Shown: positions 9,401-24,400 of the stretch, piece after piece
Layout of the letters: each line of letters opens with the position of its first letter
How positions within the stretch are numbered: the first letter of the stretch is position 1
Origin: Owenia fusiformis
Lineage: Eukaryota > Annelida > Polychaeta > Sabellida > Oweniidae
Assembly (NCBI GenBank): GCA_903813345.2
Contig: CAIIXF020000007.1
Location: forward strand, 3,415,730 to 3,479,729
Direction: 5' to 3'
Length of the DNA stretch: 64,000 bases
Notes under the pieces: generated by a model
Databases searched by the model: none
What the model was told of the DNA's origin: nothing
What the model saw: only the letters and a program-made list of their open reading frames with translations
Program-made: the position numbers and the translations under genes

Positions 9401-12400
9401 CATGTCATACCTCAAACGATGCGTACCATTGTTAGCTTCATCTCCGATCACTAAAGCCACACATTCAAGAAAGCATCTGTTGATAAAAGTATTAAATAAC
9501 CAAGCATATTTATAATGGAGTGTTTCGGCTATTTTCGTTGTTCAAATGTTTATTCCCGAAGTCAAATGTCTTCTCTGAGAATGTGACGCCACTTCGGATG
9601 ACATCACATCAAAGATTACTGAGAAACACCATGACGTTTCTTAAACTCCTGTAGAAACAATAACAATGGTTTATAAGGCTACACATTCCTTTACTTTCAT
9701 TGGCTGTTTGTTGTGATGTGACGTAATTTGAGGGAAGAACAACATCGGACACTGCCAGAAATTACCGAAACACTCCATTATATTTACGCTCTAGAAATAT
9801 GAAATAATTGTCCTGGGAAAACTCAATTTACACGGTCACCATCAATAATTGATGTCATGTAACCATTCAAACTAATACATGAAGAAAATATTTCAGGGTA
9901 AATATTTATCACTCAATGTTTGAGAGAAGCCAAAGATAAAGGTCAGTATGAGGGTTATATTTTTGGGTAGTCATTTTTGGATATACCATTTTGGGTTTGT
10001 GTCCGATCTTCTCATTTATTACTTCCAATATAATAGGGGCTGGATTTGGCTCGGGATCTGTGATTTCATTCACTGAATCTGGTTATATCTTTGATTATCC
10101 CCGAGATTTACTCGAGTCAATGATAATGTATGAAATATCTCAAGAGGAGATATTGTCTATTCAAAGAAGAAAGATTGACCTCAACTATACCCTTTGCATT
10201 CTTTTGACTTCACTTCTTAAAGGAGAGCTTCGTCTTCACTCAGTTTACAATAATTCTTTGATCTCACCGAGCCAATCAGATTTCGTCATCGAAATACGGA
10301 CGACTTTCTATATATGGTCTTTTCCTCTGACATGTTTTCTTTAGGAAAAATTCATATTCCATCACGACCATCAATAACCTTTTTATTCCATAATATTTTT
10401 CTGAAACTTGTTTTGTATGTCGTTACCCGAACTCCAGTGCAGTGATATATCACTGCGGCGGGCAGGTATCTCACCGTAAGCATGGTAACTTCGTAATAAA
10501 CAACTGATGTGATTGGTTCTAGTCCCATGCTCAGGTCGCGTGATTGTAAAATTTAGACAATTTCATTGGTTGAATTGCGCGTATTAACTAAAAAACAACA
10601 CGTGCGGTAAACTATTATCAACACATTCTTCTCATATTTCAATAATTTTGAAATATTTTGACAAAATAATGTTTGGGGAACATTCATGAATACATATTGT
10701 ATAAGTTGTGTGAAAATTGACCACATACGATGAAAAGGGGAACTATTTTCCCCAAATTTTGGGGATTTTCTTCATCTGCCCGCCGCAGTGTCTATACCGA
10801 GACACTGTTCGGTAGTTACCCAATGATGGTGGCATTAAATGATAGAATCTAATTTATCAAATGAAATTTTCAACTTTTATTAACAAATTTTAAAATAGAA
10901 ATAATTTATAATACTTATATGGATCATAATATACCATAATAACACAATATTAAGTCTCATGAAATTTTCTGATAGTTCTGATACAGGATTTTGGCTGATA
11001 CGGGATCTGATATGGGATTTTGGCTGATACAGGATTTTCTGAATATCAATTTCATTCGTATGTCATCACCCAATAATTGTGACATAAAATGATACAATTT
11101 ATCTTGTAACATTTTCAGAAATTAGAAATTACTGGGAATATTTCTGATACAGGATTTTGGCTGATAAGGCATCTGATACGGGATTTTTTGAATATCAATT
11201 TTATTCCCTGTTATTTTCACGGGGAAAACAAGTTATTATGGAATAAAGCAGTTTATTTTCTTACAATTATTGAAATTGTTAGCAATAGCAATATGAGTCT
11301 CATTCTTCCAGACTGCATTAGACTGGAGTTTGCATGATTCTAATATTAAGTTTTTGTTACATCTGTTTTGTTATTTGCAATTAGGAAATACATGTACAGT
11401 AAAACCTGCCTTTGTGAACACCTCTGTCTAGTGAACATGTGTGTTTAATGAACACTACTCTAGGATATATTTTTCATCGACTCCTGTATAAATCCCCTGT
11501 GTGTAGTGAACACCTTCCTAAAGTTCACACCTTTTATTGCTATATGTTTTACTGTAGTGTATGTCATTGTTAAGATGTTGATAAAATTATTCTATGGTTG
11601 TCATGGTAACTAGATATTTGATATGCATATTTTCTTTGAGAACAGACATTAACAATTTACTTATGATTACAAACATATATAAACAGTACAACATTTTGCA
11701 ACAGTACATGTATATTCACTGTTCCACAGCTGGATGACTCTAACTGCAGTCAGCTTCATTCAAGATGGTTGCTGAGATTCTTTCGTTTTCGATATACCTC
11801 CGATTTCAGTCAAACTAAGTTGAATCTTGATTCCAAAAGTTTCGCCATGCAAATTAATAAAACTACGATTGTATTCAACCACAAATAAATGCCCAAACAC
11901 CCGCAATATTAGAGAATTTTAAAGAAAACAGCTTCACATGGCAAAACATTTGGAATCCAGATTCAACTAAGTTTAGCTGAAATCGGAGGTTTTTCAAAGA
12001 CGGAAGAATTACGGCAACCATCTTGAATAAAGCTAACTGCAGTTAGAGTCATCCAGCTGTGGAAAAGTGATATTGCAAAGGTAAATATCTGACAATGAGG
12101 GGATGTTCCAATAAAGATAAGAAATTATAATTTTCAAAGGATTCTATATATTGATTAACTGATGTACATATTATACTCATGGGTGCAATATTGTTGTAAC
12201 TGTGTCTTGGTGTATTAAACCTCACACTCCAAACATTTACTTAAGAGTTAATTAAGTCTTCTGAAGGTTTGGATAGTTTGGGATGTATGAGTCATAAAAC
12301 AAGATGAAAAAGTTATCATGACTTTAAAAGGAACAGGAGCGAGCACTTCCTGTGAATCTAAAATACAAAAACAATGAAATCCATGTCTTGATATAGAACT

Positions 12401-15400
12401 CAAGACAAATGTTGTATCATGGGCCTTTGCAGAATATAGACTTGGTAGTATATAAATGTATATGTATATACTGTGTGTTAGTATACATGCGTCATATATG
12501 GTCTTGATTTTTTCACTAAAGTCCTAAGTTTATTACATGTGGGAGGATCTTTCACTATATGTCTTTGTAAACAGGGAGACCTACTTCTGATATAAGTACG
12601 TACAAAGAGTTTTGATGAAATCTGCAGAAAAACAACAGTTCTACATATGTTCAGCTTCTAAAGAGCATTCCCATACATAGATTACTAGGGGAGGATTTGT
12701 AATTGGTTGATTAGAATAATACAAATAAAGTATTAAAAAATCATAAGGCCTAGTCTCATACATGTACTTTAACAAATATCAAACGAAGTCCTGTTCTACT
12801 ACTACATATACATGACCCCTATGTTTCAAACATCATGTTGCCATGGTGACCTTGTATTTAACATTGTTATGTTTTTTATAAAGGCTAGATGAGGACAGCT
12901 GTCTTAGTAGGAGATAATTTGAACCAGAGTTTCATAGAGAATGTATACTCTTGACTCTTGTGATTTCTATCATTAGAATAAGAGAGGAATTGCTAGCACT
13001 GCTATGATTAATATAGAATATACCATTTCCAGAGTAGCTTGATCATGCCTTTACCTCTTGACTACCTGGAGTGACAAGATTTATCATCACCTCAGAAATG
13101 ACAGTGAAACGGAGAGTGACAAGAGAATCCGTCACAAATTTGTTTACTAAAATTGCTCTTACTTGAATAATTTTTATCCAATTTACTCAAAAAAGTTTCA
13201 AAGTGTGTAGAATTGATCTCTGCCATCTAATTTTACTAAGGTGAGCATCTAAAATTGTATAGGGATGTAGTAAAATGTCAAAAGGTGTCAAAGTGAAAAA
13301 TACTTTCCACCGTTAAAAAGAGAGCTTTAATTTTAGAGCTACACCCTTTGAATCTAGAAAATTCTTTGATCTAGGCTTAATTAATCAGAATACTTAGAAT
13401 ATGATCGAAAACCTGGCTACCCAAGAATCACAGTAGCATTTACTGAAGATTTAGCTTTCATAAGTGGGTCATAAAAACTGTGAATTAGTTTGACTGTTTG
13501 TCCTCCTCTGAGCCTAACATACTCTGACAAAGCATAGACAAAATCATTCATTCATTTGCATTTGGCATCTTGGTTCTCTCAATACAAAGCAGTCTCCTGT
13601 AAGCTTTAGATAAAGAGGGAGACAGTATGGTACAATGGTAACCTATCTAAGTTACATATTGGGCCTACACTCGATTCAGATAAAACACAAGATAAGGCGT
13701 GGTCAAAGCATCTTAAACATGTCTGCAGTGTTGCAAAATGTCTATCGAAAACCTTAAGAAGAAATGCTTGCACTGCTCAGTATAAGTTTTTATCTCATTC
13801 CCATTTGGGATTATGACTCAATTTGATCCCAATGAGCTATAGTTGGTGGGGAATACTTTGGGTGAGTCTTACATCTGTCAGCCAGTGAGTCTTTTTGTCT
13901 ATCAGTCTGCTTGGCAGTCTGGGGAAAGAACCTGTTTTCTGTGAATTAGCGAAAATCACTTCAGAAGCTGTTCATATTTGTTGAGTAGATATTCATATAT
14001 GGTGTAATCCCAATGTACTATCCAATCCTCTTGTGATAAAACAATTAATGGTTTTTAAATGGTTATCAGTTGCATTTTTATTTTTACAAGTTTCAATGAT
14101 CCCCCTCCCATTAGGTGCATCTTCATACACCTTTATAGGCTCCTTAATACAGTATAATGTATTATATTACATGAATACTAAATAATAAAACCTCCCATGG
14201 AAGGAATTATGGTTGTATGAATTGAGCATTTGTACTTTTATTTTGAGCAAATATAAATGTCACATAAAGAGTCTCTTTAGTTATGCATTTATTGATTAAA
14301 TAAGAAAACCTGATTGTAAATACTAAAAAGAAGTTGGTTTACTCATAGGTGACTAGATTAGTGATTGGGGGATATTTAGGCAGCTATCTTTATCACCCAG
14401 ATAGCGTTTCTGCCAGGCGTGACATCCGGAGATTTTGTTATTTATGGACTCACACCCACTTCTCTATGTCATGTCATCTGAAAGAAATGGAGGAAACACA
14501 TTGACATCATTTTGTACAAGATGAAATATTGATTAACAATATATTGCAACTTCAACTGTTGGATTTGAGCTATTGCCATAGAGAATTGAATGTCAAGAAA
14601 ACATCCAGGTTCATCATAAATTGGGATTCCCCCATATTTCAGTCAGTAAAACCATTTTTCAATCTAAAGTAATTTGATAGAGGGTGGATCTGACCCTAGT
14701 AGGCCTGCCCTTGATAAATACCCATGTACATTTATATGCACCTTGGAATCTGATATAGACCCAGCTGGCGTATAATGATGGATGGTTACAAGTGATGTGA
14801 TCTATGTGTATAATATCATCATAATAGACCAATTACCAATCATTCACCTTCACCGAACTCAAACAAGTGTTCTCATTCAAATAATGTGCTGCTATGAAAC
14901 TACTTTTCCATCAAAATTGGTGTTTCGAGATGATTTGAAAATTGGTAATTGACCCAAGAAGTTCAAAACATTTCCAGATTTTGAAACTGATTTTTAGAAC
15001 GAGCTCATTCAGAATTGAAACCATGTATTGATTTCAAATTGTTGGCTATTCCCAAACTTTATTGATGTTTACTTTGTTTTAACTTTTTTCCTCAATTTAT
15101 CGTCTTTTGACAGAATTTTTATAAAATTCACCAGACCTTATCCAATGTTTATTTTTGATTTACATTCTTTCTCTTTATTTTATTTTTCAGTTTTTTATTA
15201 TTTCTACATTATTTGCAAGAGAGAGTAAGGGTATGATGATATTTTATCCCGAGTCATTTAATTTTATATAAAGTTATGATAGGTTTAAAGCAGATATGAA
15301 ATGGTATTTTTAACCTAAAGGAATCAATAGACTTTTTTGATAAATGTATTTGAACATGTTTTCTCATCAGTATTGTGAAAATTATTTCACTCTAACGATC

Positions 15401-18400
15401 ATTATAGCTGCTTAATAAGCAATATTCGAATAGGTTGTGACGTTATTGGCCCCCACGTGATCTCTCACTGGCCCCCACGTGGCCCGTTTTGGTCCATTAA
15501 ATCATGACGCCATTATGCCAAGATGTTTTGTCATTTGTTTACACAACAATCATATTGTTGTGACGTCGTGATTACCAAGGAACCAAAAAACCAAAACTAT
15601 ATATTATGTATGACGTTATTAATCACGTGGGGGTGGGGGCCAATCTGATTTATCAGTTAATTTTATTACGTTATTTATGACCATTAACAGTTATCTAACA
15701 TTTCTTTTATAATGGCTATCGCAAGAACTCTACGTTGGGCTTATAATGAAGAAAACCACATTTATGAAGCTGCAAGTTGAGAAAACCTATTTCAGTTGTC
15801 CTTTAATAACCATGGACTTACAAGTAGAGCTCGGACTGGTACTCAGGGACAAGTCAGGTGCAAAATGTGGCCGAGTTTGGTTACATACGATCCGAAAACG
15901 GAACCCATTTCCATTCTAAATAATCACAGTTCTATTCCTGGACATTGCAAAAACATCTAGAAAAAAAATATGAGCCATATCTCATCTAAAAACGCTGATA
16001 ATCACTTCTTTTTGTGCTTTTATCTTATGTTTCAACATATTTACGATACCCAAAAGTAAACAACAAGTTTTCTCATTTTTTCATTGAAAATAGGAATTTT
16101 GAAGCAAGTTTGACCAGGTCTTGACATATGAGTTTAATTGAACTCTTGTACATAAAAGTTCGGTAATTCGGATTCAGATTTATCTTGGTCAAAACGGTTT
16201 GCAGTCGGGAATTTCATGATCGGTCCGAGCTCTACTTACAAGTCAATGTTTTTAAACAAAACTTTAATTTTTGATATTTTTGATAATATTTGTTTGAAGT
16301 GACCTCCTTCAGTGCTCAAACTTCATATAATTTTCAAATATTTTCTTTAATTTTTTAAGTTTGTTTTTGTTGTTTCAATACTTTGGTTGCATCCTAAAGT
16401 ACATTAAGCCAGGTAAAAGTCAGGGACTTCTGAATTAAAATGTGGTCTATTTTTATGGCACTTGTGCTTACATATTTGTGGCAACTGACATTGGATATTT
16501 ACTGGCACTTTGAAATTGAACCTTACCCAAACTTAGTATCAGTTGTATTTTAAAGTTAGTGCCCTCACCTCCTGTATGAACTCAAAACTCCGTGACCTAT
16601 TTAAACTCAGGGATCACAATTCAAGGACAGTGAACTTAACTCAACCTTGACAATGACCATCTATCATCTATGGTGTTTGATGGTCAGTGATATGGTGATG
16701 ATGGGGTGTTTATATGGTATTTAATGTTTAGAAAGTAACAAAAATATCTTTGAAATTATCAAAGTGATCATTGTCTTTTTATGTCCCCACCACATAGTGT
16801 GGGGCCATATTGTCGGCCTAGGCGCGTCCGTCTGTCTGTCCGTCTGTCCGTCTGTCTGTCCGTACGTCCGGCAGTTTTCTCCAAAACCGCTACAGATATC
16901 ACCTTCAAATTTTCAGGGATAACTTATGAGTGCATACAGATGTGGATGAAAAAAAATTAACTCGATACCTACTTCCTGTCGGCCATTTTGAAGTCAAATG
17001 CTAAAATCCTTGTCTGCAAACTTTAAGAAAAACTGCTTCACAGTTGCTTTTAAAACTTTAACATCTTGTTCAGCTCACTTCATTCTAGATCTGATTAGGT
17101 TTTGGACCTGCTAGCTCAGTCATGTCAGCCATTTTGAATGTCTTAAGAAAAGTTAGCGCGCGATAATACTTTGTATCATATTGAATGGTGTTTTTGAGTT
17201 TTCATACTTTAACTATTTAGTAGCTTTATAAATAATTTCAGATGTACTTTGCTGTAAAAGCCTACTTTATTGTTAACAGTAGTTATATGTGATAATTTTG
17301 TAAAAAGAAATCAGCAAAAACTCATAAGGACTTTTTTATTGTCGGCCATTTTGGATTTTTCGGTCCTAAAATCTTGTCTGTGAAGTCTTGTCTGCGCGTT
17401 TTCAGGTGAACCGTTTGGTGGATCAATTTCAAATTTTCAGGGATGATTCTTAGTATAAAAATCTAGATCTCATTAGTTTTTTGGCATTCTGGGTAAATGT
17501 CAAGGCAGCCATTTTGGATTTTCCGTCCTAAAATCTTGTCTGTAAAGTCTTGTCTACTCGTTTTCAGGTGAACCGTTTCGTAGATCAATTTCAAATTTTC
17601 AGGAATGATTCTTAGTATGAAAATCTAGAACTGATTAGTTTTTTTGCATTCTGGGTAAATGTCAAGGCAGCCATTTTGGATTTTCCGTCTTAAAATCTTG
17701 CCTGTAAAGTCTTGTCTACGCGTTTTTAGGAGAACGGTTTGATAGATCAATTTCAAATTTTCAGGGATGATTCTTTGTATGAAAATCTACATCTGATTAC
17801 TTTTTTTGCATTCTGCGTAAATGTCAAGGCAGCCATTTTGGATTTTCTGACCTAAAATCTTGTCTGTAAAGTCTTGTCTACCCGTTTTCAGGTGAACCGT
17901 TTGGTAGATCAATTTCATATTTTCAGGGATGATTCTTAGTATGAAAATCTACAAACAGATTAGTTTTTTGACATTCTGGGTAAATGTCAAGGCAGCCATT
18001 TTGGATTTTCCATCCTGAAATCTTGTCTGTAAAGTCTTGTTTACATGTTTTCTGGTTAACTGTGTGACGGATCAATTTCAAATTTTCAGGGGTGGTTCTT
18101 AGTATGAAAATCTAGAACTGACTAAATTTTTGGCATTCTGGGTAAATTTTAAGGTGGCCACTTTGGATTTTCCGTCCTCAAATTGTGTTGGTAAAGTCTT
18201 GTCTACTCATTTTCAGGATAACCATTTCACGGGATCACCACTTGGTGGGGACATTTTGTACACATTTGTGTTCTTGTGTAGAGTTTATTAGAGATTTTAT
18301 TGCCAATCGGGATCAAAGACCATGATACCATGTTTAGTTTCTACAATTGGATGTTTTTGGAAAATATGCCAACTTAAAATAGCTTTTTAAGAAAAAATGT

Positions 18401-21400
18401 ACAAAAATGACAGCAAATATCAAGCATTGAAAAGGATTGGCAGTTCACCAAGTGGTCGTATTAGCATATCGAATCTCAGTATTCTGAATTATTTACTAAT
18501 TCATTGTTATAAAACTTTTTCAGATTCCATTAATTGCTAAATGTCATTTCCAGTAATTGATATTGATTGACCTTAATGAATAAGAAAATATAGGCTTGTG
18601 TTGCAAGTTCACAATTTACTGAAGTTGAGTGGAGAATTCTGAGTATAATTACACCTTTATTCTTGAATACCAAAAAAACTGAAGTACAGAAAAACTTGTC
18701 CAAGTGGAACATGTTTGTCACCTTTATAAAGTGTTCTTCGAAGGTGTTCCACTTATAAAGGTTCATTTTACATTAAGTCATTGGTCTTGTGACTCTGAAA
18801 AGTGTTCTACTTACAGAGGTGTTCGACTTATAAACATGTTCTACTTTACGGGTTTTACTGTGTACTAATACCCTGATGGTGGAAAAAAAAATTTACCTAT
18901 TTTTTGTCTCACCTTTTAGAGCATCATATTTATAATATTATACTACTGGTTATATGATTCAGGTATTCCTATTGAAAGAGCTACTGTTGACTCATACTAT
19001 AAAATGATAAAAAAAAATATTGTTCTATTTCTCATCTTGATCCACCATGGTATGTCATTAAAATAAAAGGAATAGACTATACATTTGCGATGCAAGTGTC
19101 TTGAAATGGCATGTGTGGGCTGTTATAAATGAGGAAGTGATTTTGTGAGTCCGCCAAAAAATTTAAACTTCAAAATTGCTCTTGTTAATGATTAATTTAA
19201 AACAAGTTGACATTTCTGTATAACTAGAGTCACCATGATATAAAATACATATATATTTATTCTTCAAGTACATTCACACCCCTTGGGGTCAAGTACGTGT
19301 ACAAACAAAAACAATTATAAAGGAAAGAAAAAGAAGACATTTACATGTAAAAAAATACATATCATCCTTCTATAAACAAACATCAAATAGATGAAATAAT
19401 ATACAGTATTTAGAGATAAATGGGGATCTAATCCTTACCTGCAAATAACCTGTTTAAATACCCATTACTAATACATGATTCAAATTATGTAACACGCGCC
19501 TGCATTTATAGCGTCAAAATTATTTGTTTTAGTATCTGTATTGTAGAATCTGGCTGAGCTTCCCTATATATGTTTTCAATACAGATTCAAGGTTTAACAG
19601 TGGTGCAAAAAGTTTACTGCCCATATAAATAGAATTAAAGCTCTTAAAGTAAAACTTCTTCCCAAATTTTTCGTAAATATCTCAGTTCTTTTGATACATT
19701 TCAGATTTGAGAAAGGCAAACTGTACACATATATTGGTGAAGTGGTGGTATCCGTGAACCCGTACCGTCCAGTGAACATATATGGCAAAGATATTGTACA
19801 GGCGTATCAAGGGCGAGAAATATATGAAAATCCACCCCACATCTTTGCTCTGGCAGATGCTGCATATAAATCCATGAAACGTCGTTCTAGAGACACTTGT
19901 ATTGTTATATCAGGTAAGATTGGCAAAATACCTTGAATCATGCCATCTAAGTGACATCACAGTGGATTCATGATGTCATGAACTGATGACAACAAATTTT
20001 AGAATGATTTAAATTTGTATATAAAGCATAAAATGAAATTAAATGGTAAAAGTGAAACTTGATCTTTTTCATGAATTTGAGAAAATAAAGTGTTTTACAG
20101 TATAGTGTTTTATTTGATGATTTTACAATCTAGATTTTTGTTATTAGAATTGGGAGAAATATTTAAATAAGACCTCCAATTTTATCTAAATATATCTAAA
20201 ACAATTTTTGAATAATACGTCATGACAAATGATATTTGTATTTTTAAATTGCATAGGACCTTTAAGTGTTTCTTCAGTTTTTATGCCTCCTCGTCCCCTG
20301 TTCTTGAATCATAAATCGTCCAAATGCTGATATCACATAAATTAAAGTCATGAAAATGACCATATATATAAATTCTGATGATTTTTATATTGGCAAGTTC
20401 AGAGGTGTAAATGAAATGTGACAAAGAATCCAAAGTTCTTTAACCTAACATGAAAACCCATGTTATTTTATCAATGTGTAATTCAAAACTGAGTTCATAT
20501 TTTTCAAATGTTAACCTTTGACCCATATGTTTACGACTCCCCTGTAATAAAACAATATCATGTAGCTGCATATCTAAATGCATACTTCTGATAAAATATT
20601 GAAGTGCTAGGTATCATGCCTAGATCTACCATGTAAACTGTGATATATAATGACCATGTATGATCAGGGTAGTATCCCTGCCTCAATATACCATGTTATA
20701 GCACATTGTAGATATTGGTTACAGCAAGGGGCCCCAGCCCCAGAAATTCTTTATTGTTCATTCAGCCAAACAAAGGGCCCTTTATTCCCACACACAGTCT
20801 ACAGTATATATGTAGTATCTTGGGGTGTGGGTATTACATGTCTATGAAATCAGTTTGTAAACATGGTTTGTGAACTGAGACATTATTCTTATCTTGAGGT
20901 ACATGTCAAGAGAATAATAATTAATGTCCATAAAAGTGGTTATCTGTGTATGTTTGTAATATCTGTGATTTTCATGAAAATAAATCATCTCTCTCAGATA
21001 GATATTTACCTATTGTACATTGAGGATATAGTGCCCTGCAAGTGTACTCCTCCAGCCGTATGACACCTTGATGCCAGAACCATCCAAGGGTATCTCACTT
21101 CATTCCATAATTTTCCTGAGCTGAAAATAAATGAATGAATAATGAATGAAAAAATGAAGAAACTTTCTTTTCCAGTTTTTATAATTTCTGTGATCTATCC
21201 ACTAATATGTTAAACAAAATGAGTTAGATGTGCTAAAAGACATTTAACACATAGATGTTTTTGAACTTTGATAAGGTAAGTTGATATGGTTTTGCCCTAT
21301 AATCTTAGGTCACTTTTTCTGTGAATAACAACAACTCAAATGTTGCTTTAATTTGTACCAAGATTTTGTTTTAAGTCTTATATGAACAGTTTTCACAATT

Positions 21401-24400
21401 TCTGAGCCAAGTACCCATGGTATTTTAGTTCAGATTTAACCTTTGTACTTCCTTCTCAGTAAAATATCAAAAATCTTGCCTGAGTCCATACTCACCCCCT
21501 CCCCCCCCTATTATCTATTCCCTAGCCAAGACCTGTAGTTGATAGGGAATAAGGGGGTTTATATTAGTGCTCATGGTGCTACACTACCAACTTAGCACAA
21601 GTGATTCTGGTACATGCTACATGTATTTGTATTAATTGCACCCACGCAATAGAAGCCATTCACAGTTCAAACTCAAACTCACTTTAGTCTTTATCATTAT
21701 AGGAATTTATTAATGAATAGATAGGTTTACCAGAAATGAATGTGATTTTGAACTTTTGAATGAATATTGGAGAACCACTAAATACATTAACGTATAAGAA
21801 TTTGTATTTTTCATGCAACATTTATTAATGGCCATTTATGAATTCAAAACATCATTATTTTAATAAACATGTTTGGTTAAGTTCATTTGCCTCTGGTCAA
21901 ATTGAATTGATTACTATTTTTAATAATTATTAATGTGTCATACTGAACTAAAAACTGGTTTATACTACCGTAGCTGCTAGTCTTTGGGTGGAATTTGTTT
22001 CTCAATATCCTAACGCCTTAATTTAAGATGTTTGTTGTTTTTCATGAGTTCGTGAGATGTCAAATTAGGAGCCAACATCACTTTGGAAGACTATTTATAG
22101 TTATCCAGGTCATAGACCTAGTAGAAAATAATGTATGCTGGGGAAAGGATCACCGTGAGATATCACAGCCCCCTTCTCCTATCATGGCAGAAATGGTCTG
22201 AGTATCAGGATGGGAAACGGATATTTTCTTGGTTTATATTGGTTAAAATAAAAACCTGATAAAACAAATAGCCCATCAATTAATAATCCAAAATAGAAAA
22301 TTGTCAAAGCCTTTAAATCAGTTAACATACTTTCAAACCATAATAACCACATAGATACATTCACTAAAATAAGTCAATTTTAAATTATAGATATGAATAA
22401 CAGGCATGGAGGAAAACCTGTAGATATTTTATGATACATGTATCAGTACTAATCATGAGTAGTACATATCGTCTCCATGTTATTATCAAAGATATGTTGA
22501 CATTATAGGTTGAGAGAACTATGTTGATAACATTTCTTATTAAATGTCAATCTGGGCGTTCTGGTCATCAAATATTCCATGTTATTTTTGATTATGCTGT
22601 CTTCCTTTATTACTGTACCCCCGGGACTGTACCCTCTGAAGCAGTTGTTCATTAATATACTGTAGATGGTAGCTTTGTCAGGAAAAATGGTGAGGCAAAT
22701 GTAAATAGGCGAGGCAAATGTAAATAGGTGAGGCAAATGTAAATAGGTGAGGCAAATGTAAATAGGTGAGGCAAATGTTAATAGGTGAGGCAAATGTAAA
22801 TAGGTGATGCAAATGTAAATAGGTGAGGCAAATCTTGGCTAAAGGGCGTCATTTTAGGGTTTATTTACACATTTATTTTTTGTGAGGCATTTACCTCATC
22901 TGCCTCATGCCTCGATACGTCCATGATGGTGGAGTTTGTAGCTGATCCATTCTTCTACATCTTGTGTGACATTTTATAATTAAAGAAAAACATCATCATT
23001 TGTCTTTCTTATAATGAAGCAGTTAGAGAGTCTGAAGGTTGCAAAGTTCGCTTTATCCTGATATGCTCTCCTGCTCCCCTACACAAAATGTAATCATTCT
23101 TTAAGCTTATTAAGAGTACAATATTCATATGCTATTATGATTTAATTTGTAAGGGCAGATATATTTCAAGTTTGGAAGTATTTATTATCAGGGAGTCTTC
23201 AAAATAACAGTACAAATTGCTCTACTCAGAAATGTAAATAGAGAAACAGATAAAGATTTCTATTAATATTAGAACTTTAAGTGTCTTCTTTATCAAGTAC
23301 ACAACTTAGATCAAAGCCAAACCTTGGACTAAGGTAGGCAGAGAGACTATCATGACTTTTAGACCTGTATAGGCATCCATGCCTGCATTTGAGGGATATT
23401 TTTTACGAGGATATTGATATCTTGATATTGTTGCTATAAATCATATGTACATGTAAACGGTTTAGTATGGTCAAAATATATCATTCAAAATGTAGTAAGT
23501 GGTGTTATTACCCTGCGTGCAGAGTCTAGTTAAACTGCACTCTGCCTAGTAGAGACCATATTACAGTTTAGTAGCCCCGCCCCCACTACGGGTACCGGTG
23601 ACAGTTTGGGTAGTAAATCACTTCTGACATATGCGCTGACCTTTCTTCCAACAATCAGCGAGCTTGAAGAAACACGCCAAATGCGTTCTAATTAATATGC
23701 GCATGTCATTGGTCAATTCCGGGCTCAATGATGACGTCAGAAGGAATGACCATATATAGAACGTCGGTCAAATTTGGCCGACGAACACTGATTGGCGTGG
23801 TGAGTTCACAGGTTTATTTTAGTTTGAAAGAGTGAAGACAAAGCTCTCTTTTAAGAAGTGAAGTCAAACGAATGCAAAGGGTATGGTGTTATGAAATCTG
23901 TTAATATTTATTGAGTAAAATATCAGTTAACCTAGATTTTGGAATGATATATGATGAGGGTTCACAGGGGACATACTCTATGTTATAGATACATCATCAG
24001 AATTACACTCAATTCGTCAAAAACAAAGACCTTCTCTTTTAAAGTGATCACTTGTTTCATATTAAGATTTACTTCTCCAAGGAGCAAGTGTTTTCTAGTC
24101 TCATCAATGTTATTTCTATAAATCACTATTATCCCTGCTGCAGGCCTATAATTCACCATTTCTCTTGACAACCTATTGATTTTTTTAATATTTAGGTTTG
24201 ATTGAAGATACATTCAAGAGATAACATCGTTTTGGTTAGAAATTGATTTTTCGACAGAATTACGGATGATCAACTGTTTTATTAAGGTCGTAACCTTGGT
24301 GATGTTTAAGAAGCCCTCCTTTTGTAGTTTCTTCCAGAACATTCAGTGAATGCTTCACTCCCATACTGGCCTAGATGAGACTTTAGGCTAAATATACTTT

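Noticed and set aside
9991-10344. 117-codon plus-strand ORF in Myo1d intron 1
   Set aside because: Its second half is dispersed repeat family A (copies at 7030 and 23505 have stops in the matching frame). No conserved domain seen.
22503-22793. 96-codon minus-strand ORF with repeated [14 protein letters not shown]
   Set aside because: Translation of the 19-bp minisatellite.
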